Positions 8,458-17,093 of a DNA stretch of 64,000 bases are shown here, in pieces. This DNA is from Burkholderia sp. HI2500 (GTDB lineage: Bacteria; Pseudomonadota; Gammaproteobacteria; Burkholderiales; Burkholderiaceae), in assembly GCF_002223055.1 (NCBI RefSeq), contig NZ_NKFL01000006.1:186001-250000 (forward strand), written 5' to 3'. Under the pieces are notes generated by a model that worked only from the letters and a program-made list of their open reading frames with translations, was not told the origin of the DNA and made no database searches. The translations under genes and the position numbers were made by a program. Within the stretch, counting starts at the first letter, position 1; each line of letters opens with the position of its first letter.

Positions 8458-10071
8458 ATGATTTGCATTCCTGAATGGCGGAAAGCGATCCTGTCGTGCG
8501 CGGTGCTGGCGCTACCGTTCGTTGCCGGTTGCGGCGGCGGCGACGATCCGGGGCCGATCGACGTGCCGCAGTGCTCGGGCAGCGCATGCGGGCCGAGCGG
8601 GGCCGAAACGACGCCGCCGGTCGTGACGAAGCTGTGTCCGGACGCGCTCGATTACACGACGACCTATACGGGCGGCGCAGGTAGCGGCGAGTACGTGAAG
8701 GTGAAGTTCGACACCACGAAGCTCACCTATCAGATGCAGTTCCTGGAATCGTCGGTGCCGACGTCGGCAGGGCAAGTCAACAATACCCGCGCGGGCTTGA
8801 CGATCAGCGGCGCATTCCATCATCCGACCACGCTCCCGACGGCCGAGCAGAACCGCTGCGCATTCGTGCTCGACAGCGGCGCGACGAGCGACGGTGCGTA
8901 TTCGGTGACGATCAACCGTGCCGATCCGCCGATGCTGTTCGTCGGCAATGGCGTGGTGGGCGGGGGGATTCCGGGGGCGACGATTGCGTTCGCCGGTCTT
9001 GAGCCGTTCCCGGGCGTCGTGCTTGGCGTCGTGCCGTCGCGCACTTTCGATTTCTATCCGTTCATCGGCTTCACCAACACCGAAACGGACTTTACGAAAG
9101 TGGCGGGTAACTACAACGAACTCGGGATCCACCTGTCGCCGGTCGGCGGAAACGCGCAGAGCAGCGCGGGGGCCGTCGGCTGGCAACCCGATGTCGTCAA
9201 CTGGAACCAGACGTTCAATGCCGACGGCTCGTGCACCATCACGGCAGGCAGCGACTACTCGTGCCAGACCACAGGAACGCCGTGGGCGTTGCGCAAGAAC
9301 GCGGACGGCTCGTCCGACAACGTGTTCGTGAGCAATCCCGTGGCGACCGCGGGCGGCGTGCCCATGTATCCGCTCGCGGGGCAGGGGTCCGCGATCGTGA
9401 TTGCCGCACCTAGTCAGGCGAAGGGCATCATGATCGTCGGCAAGTTGAACGGCGTACTGGTGCCGATCGTGATTCGCGTGGGTTACACGCATATCGACGC
9501 GAGCAACCTCCTGGCATCGGTCGCTGACGCCGAGGTGGGAATCTCGATGCTGTCGCGGACCGCCGCCGTCGCGGCCAATTCGCTGAAGGGTGGCTTCATA
9601 GGCGCAACGAGCGCTTCAGCGTGCGGTATCGTGGCGCCCAGCACTGCCACGTTTGCGATCGCGACGTCCGGACCGAGCTTCAACAACAACATCCCGCATC
9701 CGGATCTGCCGGGCACCTTCGACGGCACCTTCTTCCTGGCACAGGCCGGCAGTTGCAACGACGGCACGGCCGTGTCGACGATGGCCGCGAACTATACGTC
9801 GACGCTGTTCCAGGGGGCTACCGCGGCATTCATCGATCCGCAGACGTCATCGGTGACCTCGCAGTTCGGGCTCGACTACACGCAGGCGACACCCGGCAAG
9901 ATCAAGGTCACGGCCACGCAGAACTTCAACGCGAAGGGCGCCGGCGGCGACGTGGCGATCTTCAAGAAGGGCGATACGGGCTGGATCGTGAAGGCCGGCA
10001 ACGTCTACGCGATGGTCGTCAACAACAGCCAGGTCAATCCGTTCTTCACGGTCGGCGCATTCGTCCAGTAA
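8458..10071 (+). CDS. Exported lipoprotein, DUF2957-like, paralogue 1
   Basis: This 537-residue protein starts MICIPEWRKA and has a lipoprotein signal ending LPFVAGC, with the lipidated Cys near residue 25, followed by a Gly/Asp-rich linker. The mature part starts with LCPDALDYTTTYTGGAGSGE and ends NPFFTVGAFVQ, both shared with the next gene. From memory this matches a Burkholderia-restricted domain of unknown function (DUF2957). I chose the ATG at 8458 because AAAAGGAGGGG lies just upstream; the open frame extends to 8179 without protein-like sequence. It probably faces the periplasm or cell surface and leads a run of exported proteins. Confidence 0.8.
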   Translation: MICIPEWRKAILSCAVLALPFVAGCGGGDDPGPIDVPQCSGSACGPSGAETTPPVVTKLCPDALDYTTTYTGGAGSGEYVKVKFDTTKLTYQMQFLESSVPTSAGQVNNTRAGLTISGAFHHPTTLPTAEQNRCAFVLDSGATSDGAYSVTINRADPPMLFVGNGVVGGGIPGATIAFAGLEPFPGVVLGVVPSRTFDFYPFIGFTNTETDFTKVAGNYNELGIHLSPVGGNAQSSAGAVGWQPDVVNWNQTFNADGSCTITAGSDYSCQTTGTPWALRKNADGSSDNVFVSNPVATAGGVPMYPLAGQGSAIVIAAPSQAKGIMIVGKLNGVLVPIVIRVGYTHIDASNLLASVADAEVGISMLSRTAAVAANSLKGGFIGATSASACGIVAPSTATFAIATSGPSFNNNIPHPDLPGTFDGTFFLAQAGSCNDGTAVSTMAANYTSTLFQGATAAFIDPQTSSVTSQFGLDYTQATPGKIKVTATQNFNAKGAGGDVAIFKKGDTGWIVKAGNVYAMVVNNSQVNPFFTVGAFVQ

Positions 10072-10092
10072 CACTGCGTTGAACATGTAACA

Positions 10093-10117
10093 CCGGCGGC
10101 GCATGCGTCGCCGCCGG
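10093..10117 (+). repeat. Intergenic GC-rich hairpin between the lipoprotein genes
   Basis: A 9-bp stem (CCGGCGGCG at 10093-10101 with CGCCGCCGG at 10109-10117) has a 7-nt loop and no U-run. It lies in the 71-bp gap between the paralogues. It may set relative expression by mRNA processing or stability rather than terminate transcription. Confidence 0.4.
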
Positions 10118-10142
10118 CGAATCGAATTTCAAGAGGATTCCT

Positions 10143-11396
10143 ATGAATTTGAAGCAATGGATGGCCGCGGCCTCGCTCGCGCCCGTGCTGGCAGCATGCG
10201 GCGGAGACGGCGACCCGCCGCCCGCACCGGCGGTCCGGCTGTGCCCGCAGACGATCGACTACAACACGGTGTTCATCGGCGGGTCGGGATCGGGCGAGCT
10301 CGTGAAGGTGCAGCTCGATACGACGAAGATGACGTACCGGATGACGTATCTCGCATCGCCGGTGCCGACCACCACGGGCACCGTGCAGCCGACGCGCGAC
10401 ACGGCGCCGGCCAACGTGGTCGACGGCACACTCGCGGACGAAACGGGGCTGCCGACCGTGAAGCTGAACCAGTGCACGTTCCGGATGCAGAACGCGAGCC
10501 TCGACCCGAACCGGCCCGCGCGGCTGTTCCTCGGCGAGGGCGTGCTGGGCGGCGCGATTCCCGGCGCGACGATTCAGTTCGACGGCGTGATCGGCGTCGG
10601 CAAGATCACGAAGACGACGTTCCCGTACTACCCGTTCATCAGCTTCTCGTCGCTGGAAACCGACCTGACGAAGATCGCAGGCAAGTACAACCAGCTCGGC
10701 TATCACCAGGTGCCGTCGCAGAGCTTCCAGCCGGTGGCGCTCGACCAGCAGGTGACGATCAACGCGGACGGCAGCTACGTCGAGACCGACAACTTCGGCA
10801 AGAAGAACGGCGGGCAGCCGCTTGCATCGAGCGCGACCGTGAACCAGCCGTTCACGCTGCGGCCCGATGCGCCGGCGTTCCAGTCGCTCAACTACCTGCC
10901 GCAGATTCCGCCGACGCTCGCGGCGGTCGATCCGGCGAAGGCCGGCAAGGGGATCCTGATCGTCGGCAAGCTGCGCAACCAGCTCGTGCCGATCTTCATC
11001 CGCACCGGCGCGGCCAACGCGGATCTCACGCAAGGCCCGCCGAGCGCGGACGACGAATCGGGCATCTCGTTCCTGAGCCCGCAGACGGCGATCGCGCAAG
11101 GCTCGCAGAACGGCGAGTACACGGGCGTCGACAGCGCGTTCAACTACCGCGCGACCGCGCTCGTCGGCGCGCAGGCCACGCTGCTCGATCCGTTCAATGC
11201 GTCGCAGGCTGCGCTCACGCGTGCGCTGAACCTCGACTACACGCAGAAGATGCCGGGCGTCGTGACGACCGTGCATGCGGATGCGGCGTCGGGGCCGGCG
11301 ACCGGCAAGTTCGTGTTCACCGGCGGCGTATTCGGGTTCCTCGACATGAACGATACGAGCAACCCGTACTTCACGGTCGGCGCATTCGTGCAGTGA
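10143..11396 (+). CDS. Exported lipoprotein, DUF2957-like, paralogue 2
   Basis: This 417-residue lipoprotein has a signal ending VLAAC, with the lipidated Cys near residue 19. It is a diverged paralogue of the preceding gene. Shared features include LCPQTIDYNTVF, SGELVKVQLDTTKMTY, the Pro/Gly pattern LGGAIPGATIQFDG, TDLTKIAGKYNQLGYH and the terminal NPYFTVGAFVQ. It lacks about 120 residues present in paralogue 1. The function is unknown. AGAGGA lies shortly before the ATG. It sits 71 bp after paralogue 1 and 73 bp before OmpW, so an operon is likely. Confidence 0.8.
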   Translation: MNLKQWMAAASLAPVLAACGGDGDPPPAPAVRLCPQTIDYNTVFIGGSGSGELVKVQLDTTKMTYRMTYLASPVPTTTGTVQPTRDTAPANVVDGTLADETGLPTVKLNQCTFRMQNASLDPNRPARLFLGEGVLGGAIPGATIQFDGVIGVGKITKTTFPYYPFISFSSLETDLTKIAGKYNQLGYHQVPSQSFQPVALDQQVTINADGSYVETDNFGKKNGGQPLASSATVNQPFTLRPDAPAFQSLNYLPQIPPTLAAVDPAKAGKGILIVGKLRNQLVPIFIRTGAANADLTQGPPSADDESGISFLSPQTAIAQGSQNGEYTGVDSAFNYRATALVGAQATLLDPFNASQAALTRALNLDYTQKMPGVVTTVHADAASGPATGKFVFTGGVFGFLDMNDTSNPYFTVGAFVQ

Positions 11397-11420
11397 CGCA
11401 CGCCTGGATGGAGACACGGT

Positions 11421-11446
11421 GGCGCCGCGCGCGGAAGCGCGGCGCC
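11421..11446 (+). repeat. Intergenic hairpin before OmpW gene
   Basis: A perfect 10-bp stem (GGCGCCGCGC at 11421-11430, GCGCGGCGCC at 11437-11446) with a 6-nt loop lies 24 bp before the OmpW start. It has no U-tract. It is the second GC hairpin between successive genes of this island. Confidence 0.4.
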
Positions 11447-11469
11447 CGGACAGAATGAGGGGAGACTTC

Positions 11470-12294
11470 ATGAAGAAGCTGATTGTCGCGGGTGTCGTCG
11501 CAGGCGTGTCGACGCTCGCATCGGCCCAGCAGGCGGGCGACAACGTCGCGACGCTGGGGTGGCTGCACATCATGCCGCAGGATTCGACCAACGGGCTGAC
11601 GACGAATCTTGCCGGCATGCCGATCAATGGGCCGCTGCGCCTGCCCGGGTCGTTCACGTCGCCGGGCACGAGCCTGACGGTCAACAACGCCGATACCGTC
11701 GGCCTCACGCTCACGCACTTCTTCACCGACCATATCGCGGTGACGTCGGTGCTCGGCGTGCCGCCCGAGTTCACGCTGACCGGGCACGGCACGATCCGGC
11801 CGCCCGGCCCGGCCGGTGCGCTCGGCAGCGTCAACATGGACAACCCGGCGAACCAGCCGGCGGTGAAGAACGCGCGGCAGTGGAGCCCGACGGTCATTCT
11901 GCAGTACTACTTCAATTCGCCGACGGCGCGGTTCCGCCCGTTCGTCGGGATCGGCGTGGCCTACAGCTGGTTCAGCAACATCGAGCTGAACGGCAACTTC
12001 GCGAAGGACATCAACGAGAACCTCGGCAGCGTGCTCGCGGCCGGCGCCGGCAAGCCGGGCCCGACGTCGGTGGAGGGCAAGGCGTCGTCGTCGTTCACGC
12101 CGGTCTACAACGTCGGCGCAAGCTATGCGATCGACAAGCACTGGGGCTTAACGGCGACGCTGACGTACATGCCGCTGAAGACCTACTCGTCGCTCGTGAT
12201 CAAGGCGGCCGACGGCTCGACGCTCGCCACCACGCGCACGCGGCTGAAGGCCGATCCGCTGATCACGTTCGTCGGGATTTCCTACAAGTTCTGA
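11470..12294 (+). CDS. OmpW family outer membrane protein
   Basis: This is a 274-residue outer-membrane protein. The signal peptide covers residues 1-19 (MKKLIVAG... cleaved after ASA). The mature part has alternating hydrophobic strands and the OmpW marks NADTVGLTLTHFFTDH and FRPFVGIGVAYSWFS. It ends GISYKF, with a C-terminal Phe suited to BAM-dependent assembly. OmpW proteins form 8-stranded barrels thought to pass small hydrophobic compounds. The start at 11470 follows GGGGAGA. It stands directly downstream of two lipoproteins and upstream of two PraB-like proteins, suggesting a shared envelope role. Confidence 0.9.
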   Translation: MKKLIVAGVVAGVSTLASAQQAGDNVATLGWLHIMPQDSTNGLTTNLAGMPINGPLRLPGSFTSPGTSLTVNNADTVGLTLTHFFTDHIAVTSVLGVPPEFTLTGHGTIRPPGPAGALGSVNMDNPANQPAVKNARQWSPTVILQYYFNSPTARFRPFVGIGVAYSWFSNIELNGNFAKDINENLGSVLAAGAGKPGPTSVEGKASSSFTPVYNVGASYAIDKHWGLTATLTYMPLKTYSSLVIKAADGSTLATTRTRLKADPLITFVGISYKF

Positions 12295-12415
12295 GCCGTC
12301 CGGCGCGCATGACGCGCGTCGGCGGCTTCCTGCGACCGGCTGGCCGGACCCTTCCGGCAGGAAGGTCGCGTTCCTGGCGGCGTGCCGCCATTTGTGAAGA
12401 GAGGGGGCAGTTCAA

Positions 12416-12919
12416 ATGAGCATTCGCAAAATCGTATCGCTTGTTGCTGCAGTGGCTTTCACCGCGGTTTCGGCCGCGCCTGCTTTCGCTGTCACCGTTT
12501 CGCGTGCCGACGGCCAGCCGATGAACCCGAACGGCGAGCCGTTCTCCGTATCGGGGCTCACCAACCTCAGCAAGGGATCGATCAGTGCAGCCTGTACCGC
12601 GACGTTCAACGGCACGATTACGTCGACCGGTATCGTCAACATCACGTCGACGCAGTTTTCCGGCGGCGGCACGTGCGGCTTGATCAGCGGCACGGCGAGC
12701 AGCACGTCGCCGTGGACGGGCCAGGCCGACAGCACGACGCAGTTGTCGATCAACAACGTGCACGTGAACGTCACGCTGCTCGGCGCGTGCGGCCCGAGCA
12801 AGGTGGTAACGGCATGGAACGATGCGAACTCGTCGCTGACGTTCAATAACTCCGTCCTGACGCCGAACTGCACGGTGTCCGGCACGGTCACGACGTCGCC
12901 GAAGTTCCACGTGCAGTAA
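12416..12919 (+). CDS. PraB-like small secreted protein, copy 1
   Basis: This 167-residue protein has a signal peptide cleaved after APAFA (residue 25). The mature part is rich in Ser, Thr, Asn and Gly with few charges, and has Cys residues in the contexts ACTATFNG, GTCGLISG, GACGPSKV and PNCTVSG, consistent with disulfides. The pattern closely recalls Pseudomonas PraB, described as an activator of alkane oxidation and a secreted biofilm protein; that link is from memory. GAGAGGGGG lies upstream of the ATG. The next gene is a near copy. Confidence 0.75.
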   Translation: MSIRKIVSLVAAVAFTAVSAAPAFAVTVSRADGQPMNPNGEPFSVSGLTNLSKGSISAACTATFNGTITSTGIVNITSTQFSGGGTCGLISGTASSTSPWTGQADSTTQLSINNVHVNVTLLGACGPSKVVTAWNDANSSLTFNNSVLTPNCTVSGTVTTSPKFHVQ

Positions 12920-13100
12920 GCGTCGCGGATCTAAGCGGGTGCCCGCCGCGCGCGAGGGCCGTGCGGTATGTGCGGCGGGCTTCCGCGGTTTCGATGGGTT
13001 CGTGCCGTCGCGTGTATCGGCGCGGCGGCCGGATTCATTCTGCAGAGCGGTCGCGTTTCTCGTGTAAGGCCGCCATATATCAAGAGAGAGGGCCATACAG

Positions 13101-13607
13101 ATGAAAATTCGTCAAATTGCATCGCTTGTTGCTGCAGTGGTGTTCACTGCGGTTTCGGCTGCACCTGCTTTTGCGGTGACCGTTTCGCGCGCGGACGGCC
13201 AGCCGATGAATCCGAACGGCGAGCCGTTTTCGGCGGCGGGGCTCTCGACGCTCCAGAAGGGTGCGGTCAGTCCGATCAACTGTACGTTGACGCTCAACGG
13301 TACCGTCACGTCGACCGGCATCATCAATATCACGTCGACCCAATTCACCGGTGATGCCTTGTGCGGGTTGATCACGGGTAGTGCGTCCAGTGCGGCGCCG
13401 TGGACGGGGCAGGTGGACAGCACGACGCAAGTGTCGATCAACAACGTGAAGTTGAATGTGACCTTGCTCGGCACATGCGGGCCGAGCAAGGTCACGGCGG
13501 CGTGGAACGATCAGAACTCGTCGACGGCGTTCAACAACACCGTGCTGACGCCCGATTGCAACGTGAACGGCACGGTCATGACGTCGCCGAAGTTCCACGT
13601 TCAGTAA
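13101..13607 (+). CDS. PraB-like small secreted protein, copy 2
   Basis: This 168-residue tandem copy of the previous gene has a nearly identical signal peptide and mature N-terminus (TVSRADGQPMNPNGEPFS in both), the same Cys contexts and the same KFHVQ terminus. Differences are scattered through the mature region rather than clustered, so the copies have diverged under constraint. AGAGAGAGGG precedes the ATG. The flanking non-coding DNA is also recognisably related between copies, so the duplication unit was about 0.7 kb. The role is probably the same as copy 1. Confidence 0.75.
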   Translation: MKIRQIASLVAAVVFTAVSAAPAFAVTVSRADGQPMNPNGEPFSAAGLSTLQKGAVSPINCTLTLNGTVTSTGIINITSTQFTGDALCGLITGSASSAAPWTGQVDSTTQVSINNVKLNVTLLGTCGPSKVTAAWNDQNSSTAFNNTVLTPDCNVNGTVMTSPKFHVQ

Positions 13608-13842
13608 GCGATCGCAGATCGAAGCGGGGTGCTCGCTGTGCACTAAGAGCGTGCGGGAGGCACGCGGCTTTCCGCTTCCTCGATGCTTTCGAGCCTTCGT
13701 CCATATCAGCGCGACGACAGGCTGACCGTACGTATCGCGATCCGATGCGCACGGTGTTGCAGGGGCGGCACGGCGTACCGCGCCATCCGATCCGACTGAA
13801 TTAAACACGATTCCAATTGGCCAGAACACTCCCGGAAGACCC

Positions 13843-14934
13843 ATGCTTACCGATCCAGCAAAGTATGGAGATGCCCGCGGCGCGACGCCTGACCGGCTGC
13901 GCACGGCCGCGTGGCTGCAGTATCTGATCGAACATCTCAACGCTGTCGCGAGTGCAGCGGAGGCGGGTGACGTCGACGGCACGACCGTCATCGCGTCGCA
14001 CGCGATACGCATGCGGGCTGGCGCGAACCTGTCTCGGGAAGCGACAGCGATGCTTCACCGGCTCGCGCCGTGGATCGCCTCGGACGGCGGCATTTGCGCA
14101 TGCGATCTGAGCGACCCGCGCAGTGCATGCTCGCATGTGCCGTCGATGCAGCAGCTCGCCGACGCTGAACGCAGTTGTCCCGGCTCGCGCGCCGTGTTCG
14201 ACACTGCGCACGGTGTGATCGATGCATGCACGTTCGACGACCCCGATGTCGGCTGGGCCGCACTCGATCGGATTGCCGGTGGTGTCGAATGCGGCGGGGG
14301 CGATGACGGCGAATGCACTGAACATGAAAAGGGCGCGCAGGACGACATGCCGCCAGCGAAGAACCTGAGAGAAAGACTGGCCGTGGTCGCGGCGGCGAGT
14401 GGGGAAACGTCGGTCATGTCGGGCACCGTCATCGACGCGATCGTGCTGCGCGTGTGCGGGCCGCGCGACGATGCATCGCGCATCGACGAGATGGCGGCGC
14501 TCGTGACGTTCTCGGCCGCACTCGCCGCTGGCGACGGGGCCTCTGTTGCCGCGTATGGCGGTCAGCACAACCTCGTTGCCCGGGCGATCCGCACGCATCG
14601 CGCCGATCTCGCGTCGGTGGACGGGCTGCTCGCGGCGTTGTCCGTGTGCCGGCTCGATCGGCTCGTCGGCGCGGGCAGCTTCTGGGCGTACTACCTGCTG
14701 GCGGGCATCGTGATTGCAGCGCCGGATGCCGTTCGGGAAGTCGGTCGCCGCTTTCATGGTGATGAATGGCAGGCGTGGCTCGATCACGTGCTCGCGTGGC
14801 CGGCGGTCAGTCGATTCGGGCCGAAGGAGGACGACGCGTTCGAAGGCCTGCGCGGTGCAATGAGCCTGACGTCGCGATGGAATCCGATCGTCCGCGGGAA
14901 GCGGATGCGGAAGCGGGGTGTTGTAACGCCCTGA
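13843..14934 (+). CDS. Unrecognised 363-residue protein
   Basis: The open frame starts at an ATG preceded by GGAAG. The product has no signal peptide. It has a Cys-containing central part (CACDLSDPRSACSH near 103-116), an acidic segment near 145-170 and one moderately hydrophobic stretch (FWAYYLLAGIVIAAPD near residues 285-300). I do not recognise any domain. It follows the secreted-protein genes in the same direction, 235 bp downstream, so it may be separately transcribed. A cytosolic or effector-like role cannot be decided from sequence. Confidence 0.65.
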   Translation: MLTDPAKYGDARGATPDRLRTAAWLQYLIEHLNAVASAAEAGDVDGTTVIASHAIRMRAGANLSREATAMLHRLAPWIASDGGICACDLSDPRSACSHVPSMQQLADAERSCPGSRAVFDTAHGVIDACTFDDPDVGWAALDRIAGGVECGGGDDGECTEHEKGAQDDMPPAKNLRERLAVVAAASGETSVMSGTVIDAIVLRVCGPRDDASRIDEMAALVTFSAALAAGDGASVAAYGGQHNLVARAIRTHRADLASVDGLLAALSVCRLDRLVGAGSFWAYYLLAGIVIAAPDAVREVGRRFHGDEWQAWLDHVLAWPAVSRFGPKEDDAFEGLRGAMSLTSRWNPIVRGKRMRKRGVVTP

Positions 14935-15446
14935 TTTGAGGAACACGGGGACACGGCAGGCTAATGCATCGCTTTTGCCGAATCGATACTCAAGGATTCC
15001 AAACGAATCGCGCACGAGCACCCTGGCTCGCGCCGAAATGACGGGCCTCGTTCGTACGCGCAAACGGGCGTCAGGCGGCGCGCTGAGCCTTCGTGCTGTC
15101 AGCGTCCACACCGGCCGCGCGCCACGCCGTCCACGCCATCTATCCTTCCAGACCGCCAGACCGCCAGACCGCCAGACCGCCAGACCGCCAGACCGCCAGA
15201 CCGCCAGACCGTCAGACCGTCAGACCGTCAGACCGTCAGACCGTCTCGCGCCACCCCCGATCCAGGCACCATCGACCGAACGCAGTATGATTCCGCAGTC
15301 GATGCCGGCGATCGCTCCGCTATAACGGCCCGCCCGCACCGCCAAAGATCTGCCAAGCTTGTTGTAAGCCGGACGCAAACAGCCGCCGCGTGAGAGCGCC
15401 GCCGCGAACCCGCCGCCGGACCCCCTTCATCGAAACGGTCAGTCAG
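14935..15446. other. Intergenic region holding an 8-bp tandem repeat
   Basis: This 512-bp stretch has no convincing gene. An in-frame translation through the middle gives only a PDRQTAR-type repeat produced by the tandem DNA repeat at 15148-15243. The region must contain the promoter for the glycolipid-synthase operon that starts at 15447; no clear promoter boxes were found. Confidence 0.45.
15148..15243. repeat. 8-bp tandem repeat, 12 units
   Basis: There are eight consecutive CCAGACCG units (15148-15211), then four TCAGACCG units (15212-15243), with no interruptions. The clean split between two variants suggests recent slippage expansion of each. The unit length is not a multiple of three and the tract is intergenic, about 200 bp upstream of a glycosyltransferase start codon. 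Copy number probably varies between strains. Confidence 0.95.
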
Positions 15447-16589
15447 ATGTCAAAGCAAAACAAGAAGATCCTCCTCCTGAGCGTCAGCGCCGGCGCCGGC
15501 CATACCCGGGCGGCCGAAGCGATCCGCGCGTTCGCCGACCACCATCCCGCCGGCATCGAAGCCACCCACCTGGACGTGATGGATTTCGTGTCCACCGGCT
15601 TCCGCAAGCTGTACACCGATCTCTACATCAAGCTCGTCAGCAGCCAGCCTGCGCTGTGGGGCTACCTGTACCAGAAGACCGACGAAGTCGATCCCGCCGC
15701 GCCGTCGCAGAAGATCCGGCGCGCGATCGAGCGGCTCAATTGCCGGGCACTGCTCGCGGAGATCGAGCGGCAGCGCCCGGACGCGATCATCTGCACGCAC
15801 TTCCTGCCCGCCGAGCTGCTGTCGCGCGAGATCCGCAAGGGGCGCGTCGACACGCCGGTGTGGGTGCAGGTCACCGATTTCGACCTGCACAGCATGTGGG
15901 TCGTACCGAACATGCGCGGCTATTTCGCGGCCAACGACGAGATCGCGTGGCGCATGCACGCGCGCGGCATGGCGCCCGACACGGTGCACGTCAGCGGCAT
16001 CCCGATCATGCCGGCGTTCGGCCAGCCGCTCGATCGCGCGACCTGCGCGGCCGAATTCGGCCTCGATCCCGCGCGCCCGACCTTCCTGATGATGTCCGGC
16101 GGCGCGGGCCTCGGCGGGCTCGACGTGCTGGCCGCGCGCCTGCTCGAGATGGAGGCCGACTTCCAGCTGATCGCGCTGGCCGGCAAGAACAAGGCGATGC
16201 TGACGTCGTTGCAGGAACTCGCCGCGCAGCATCCGGGCCGGCTGTTTCCGCAGGGCTTCACGCAGCAGGTCGAGCGCCTGATGGCCTGCGCCGATCTCGT
16301 GATCACGAAGCCGGGCGGCCTGACGACGTCCGAATGCCTGGCGATGCAGCTACCGATGATCGTCAACTCGCCGATTCCGGGCCAGGAAGAGCGCAACGCG
16401 GATTTCCTGCTCGAACAGGGTGTCGCGCTGAAGGCGATCGACGACGATGCGCTCGTCTACCGGATCCGCGCGTTGCTGCAGACGCCCGAGCGTCTCGCCG
16501 ACATGCGCCGCCGTCTCGCGCCGCTCGGGCGGCCGCTCGCCGGCCGCTTCGTGCTCGATCGCGTGCTGGGCCTGGAGCCGGCCGCATGA
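15447..16589 (+). CDS. MGDG-synthase-like glycolipid glycosyltransferase
   Basis: This is a 380-residue GT-B glycosyltransferase of the plant MGDG synthase / bacterial UgtP type, which transfers a sugar to diacylglycerol. The N-terminal lipid-binding domain begins LLLSVSAGAGHTRAAEAI (residues 10-26), the family's hallmark GxGH region. The C-terminal nucleotide-sugar site includes MMSGGAGLGG near 210 and ITKPGGLTTSECLAM near 288-302. It is likely peripheral on the inner membrane. I chose the start at 15447 (MSKQNKK); the open frame extends upstream only with low-complexity residues. It overlaps the next gene by 4 nt (ATGA), so they are co-translated. Confidence 0.88.
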   Translation: MSKQNKKILLLSVSAGAGHTRAAEAIRAFADHHPAGIEATHLDVMDFVSTGFRKLYTDLYIKLVSSQPALWGYLYQKTDEVDPAAPSQKIRRAIERLNCRALLAEIERQRPDAIICTHFLPAELLSREIRKGRVDTPVWVQVTDFDLHSMWVVPNMRGYFAANDEIAWRMHARGMAPDTVHVSGIPIMPAFGQPLDRATCAAEFGLDPARPTFLMMSGGAGLGGLDVLAARLLEMEADFQLIALAGKNKAMLTSLQELAAQHPGRLFPQGFTQQVERLMACADLVITKPGGLTTSECLAMQLPMIVNSPIPGQEERNADFLLEQGVALKAIDDDALVYRIRALLQTPERLADMRRRLAPLGRPLAGRFVLDRVLGLEPAA

Positions 16590-17080
16590 GCGTCGCGCGT
16601 TTTGTGCCGACGCGCCATACGGTGTTCGTCGTTGCGTGGGTCGTGCTGCTCGCGTACTTCTTCGCGAACGTCGAGATCCAGATCGAAGGCAGCGCGGGCT
16701 GGGCCGCCAACCTGCCGACGTGGCGCATCGAGCATCACTGGCTGCTCGACCTCTTCTGGGGTGGGCGGCCGATGACCGGCTACCACGCGTGGGTGTTCCC
16801 GTTCGTCGCGCTGTTCTTTCACCTGCCGGCCGTGTTCAACGGACGGTGGTCGTGGCGCATCGAAGCCCGCATCATCGCGTGCATCATGGTGTTCTGGCTG
16901 ACCGAGGATTTCCTGTGGTTCGTGCTGAATCCGGCGTATGGCCTGGCCCGCTTCAATCCGGCGAATGTGCCGTGGCATATCCACTGGCTGGGCGTGGCCC
17001 CGACCGACTACTGGACGATGAGCGCCGCTGCGATCGTGCTGTTCATGCTTTCCCGCGAGCGCAAGCGCGCCTTTTACTGA
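16586..17080 (+). CDS. Small inner-membrane protein of the glycolipid operon
   Basis: This 164-residue protein has about four hydrophobic segments: near 9-25 (VFVVAWVVLLAYFFANV), 63-80, 92-110 and 144-158. It is rich in Trp, and its loops contain HWLLDLFWGGRP and NPANVPWHIHWLGV. I do not recognise the family. The start codon overlaps the stop of the glycolipid synthase (ATGA), and the phosphatase gene begins 13 bp after its end, so it belongs to the same three-gene operon. Its place suggests a partner in lipid handling at the membrane. Confidence 0.75.
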   Translation: MSVARFVPTRHTVFVVAWVVLLAYFFANVEIQIEGSAGWAANLPTWRIEHHWLLDLFWGGRPMTGYHAWVFPFVALFFHLPAVFNGRWSWRIEARIIACIMVFWLTEDFLWFVLNPAYGLARFNPANVPWHIHWLGVAPTDYWTMSAAAIVLFMLSRERKRAFY

Positions 17081-17093
17081 TCTCCGACCCGAC

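Noticed and set aside
13801..15111. A 436-codon minus-strand frame opposite the unknown gene at 13843-14934.
   Set aside because: The plus strand has a ribosome-binding site and better amino-acid composition; the minus frame is Arg/His-rich.
15148..15243. CRISPR-like array.
   Set aside because: The 8-bp units are contiguous with no spacers, so this is a tandem repeat.
14936..15325. An open frame through the 8-bp repeat giving a PDRQTAR-type repeat protein.
   Set aside because: The repeated peptide is a direct product of the DNA repeat, and there is no ribosome-binding site or protein-like sequence on either side.
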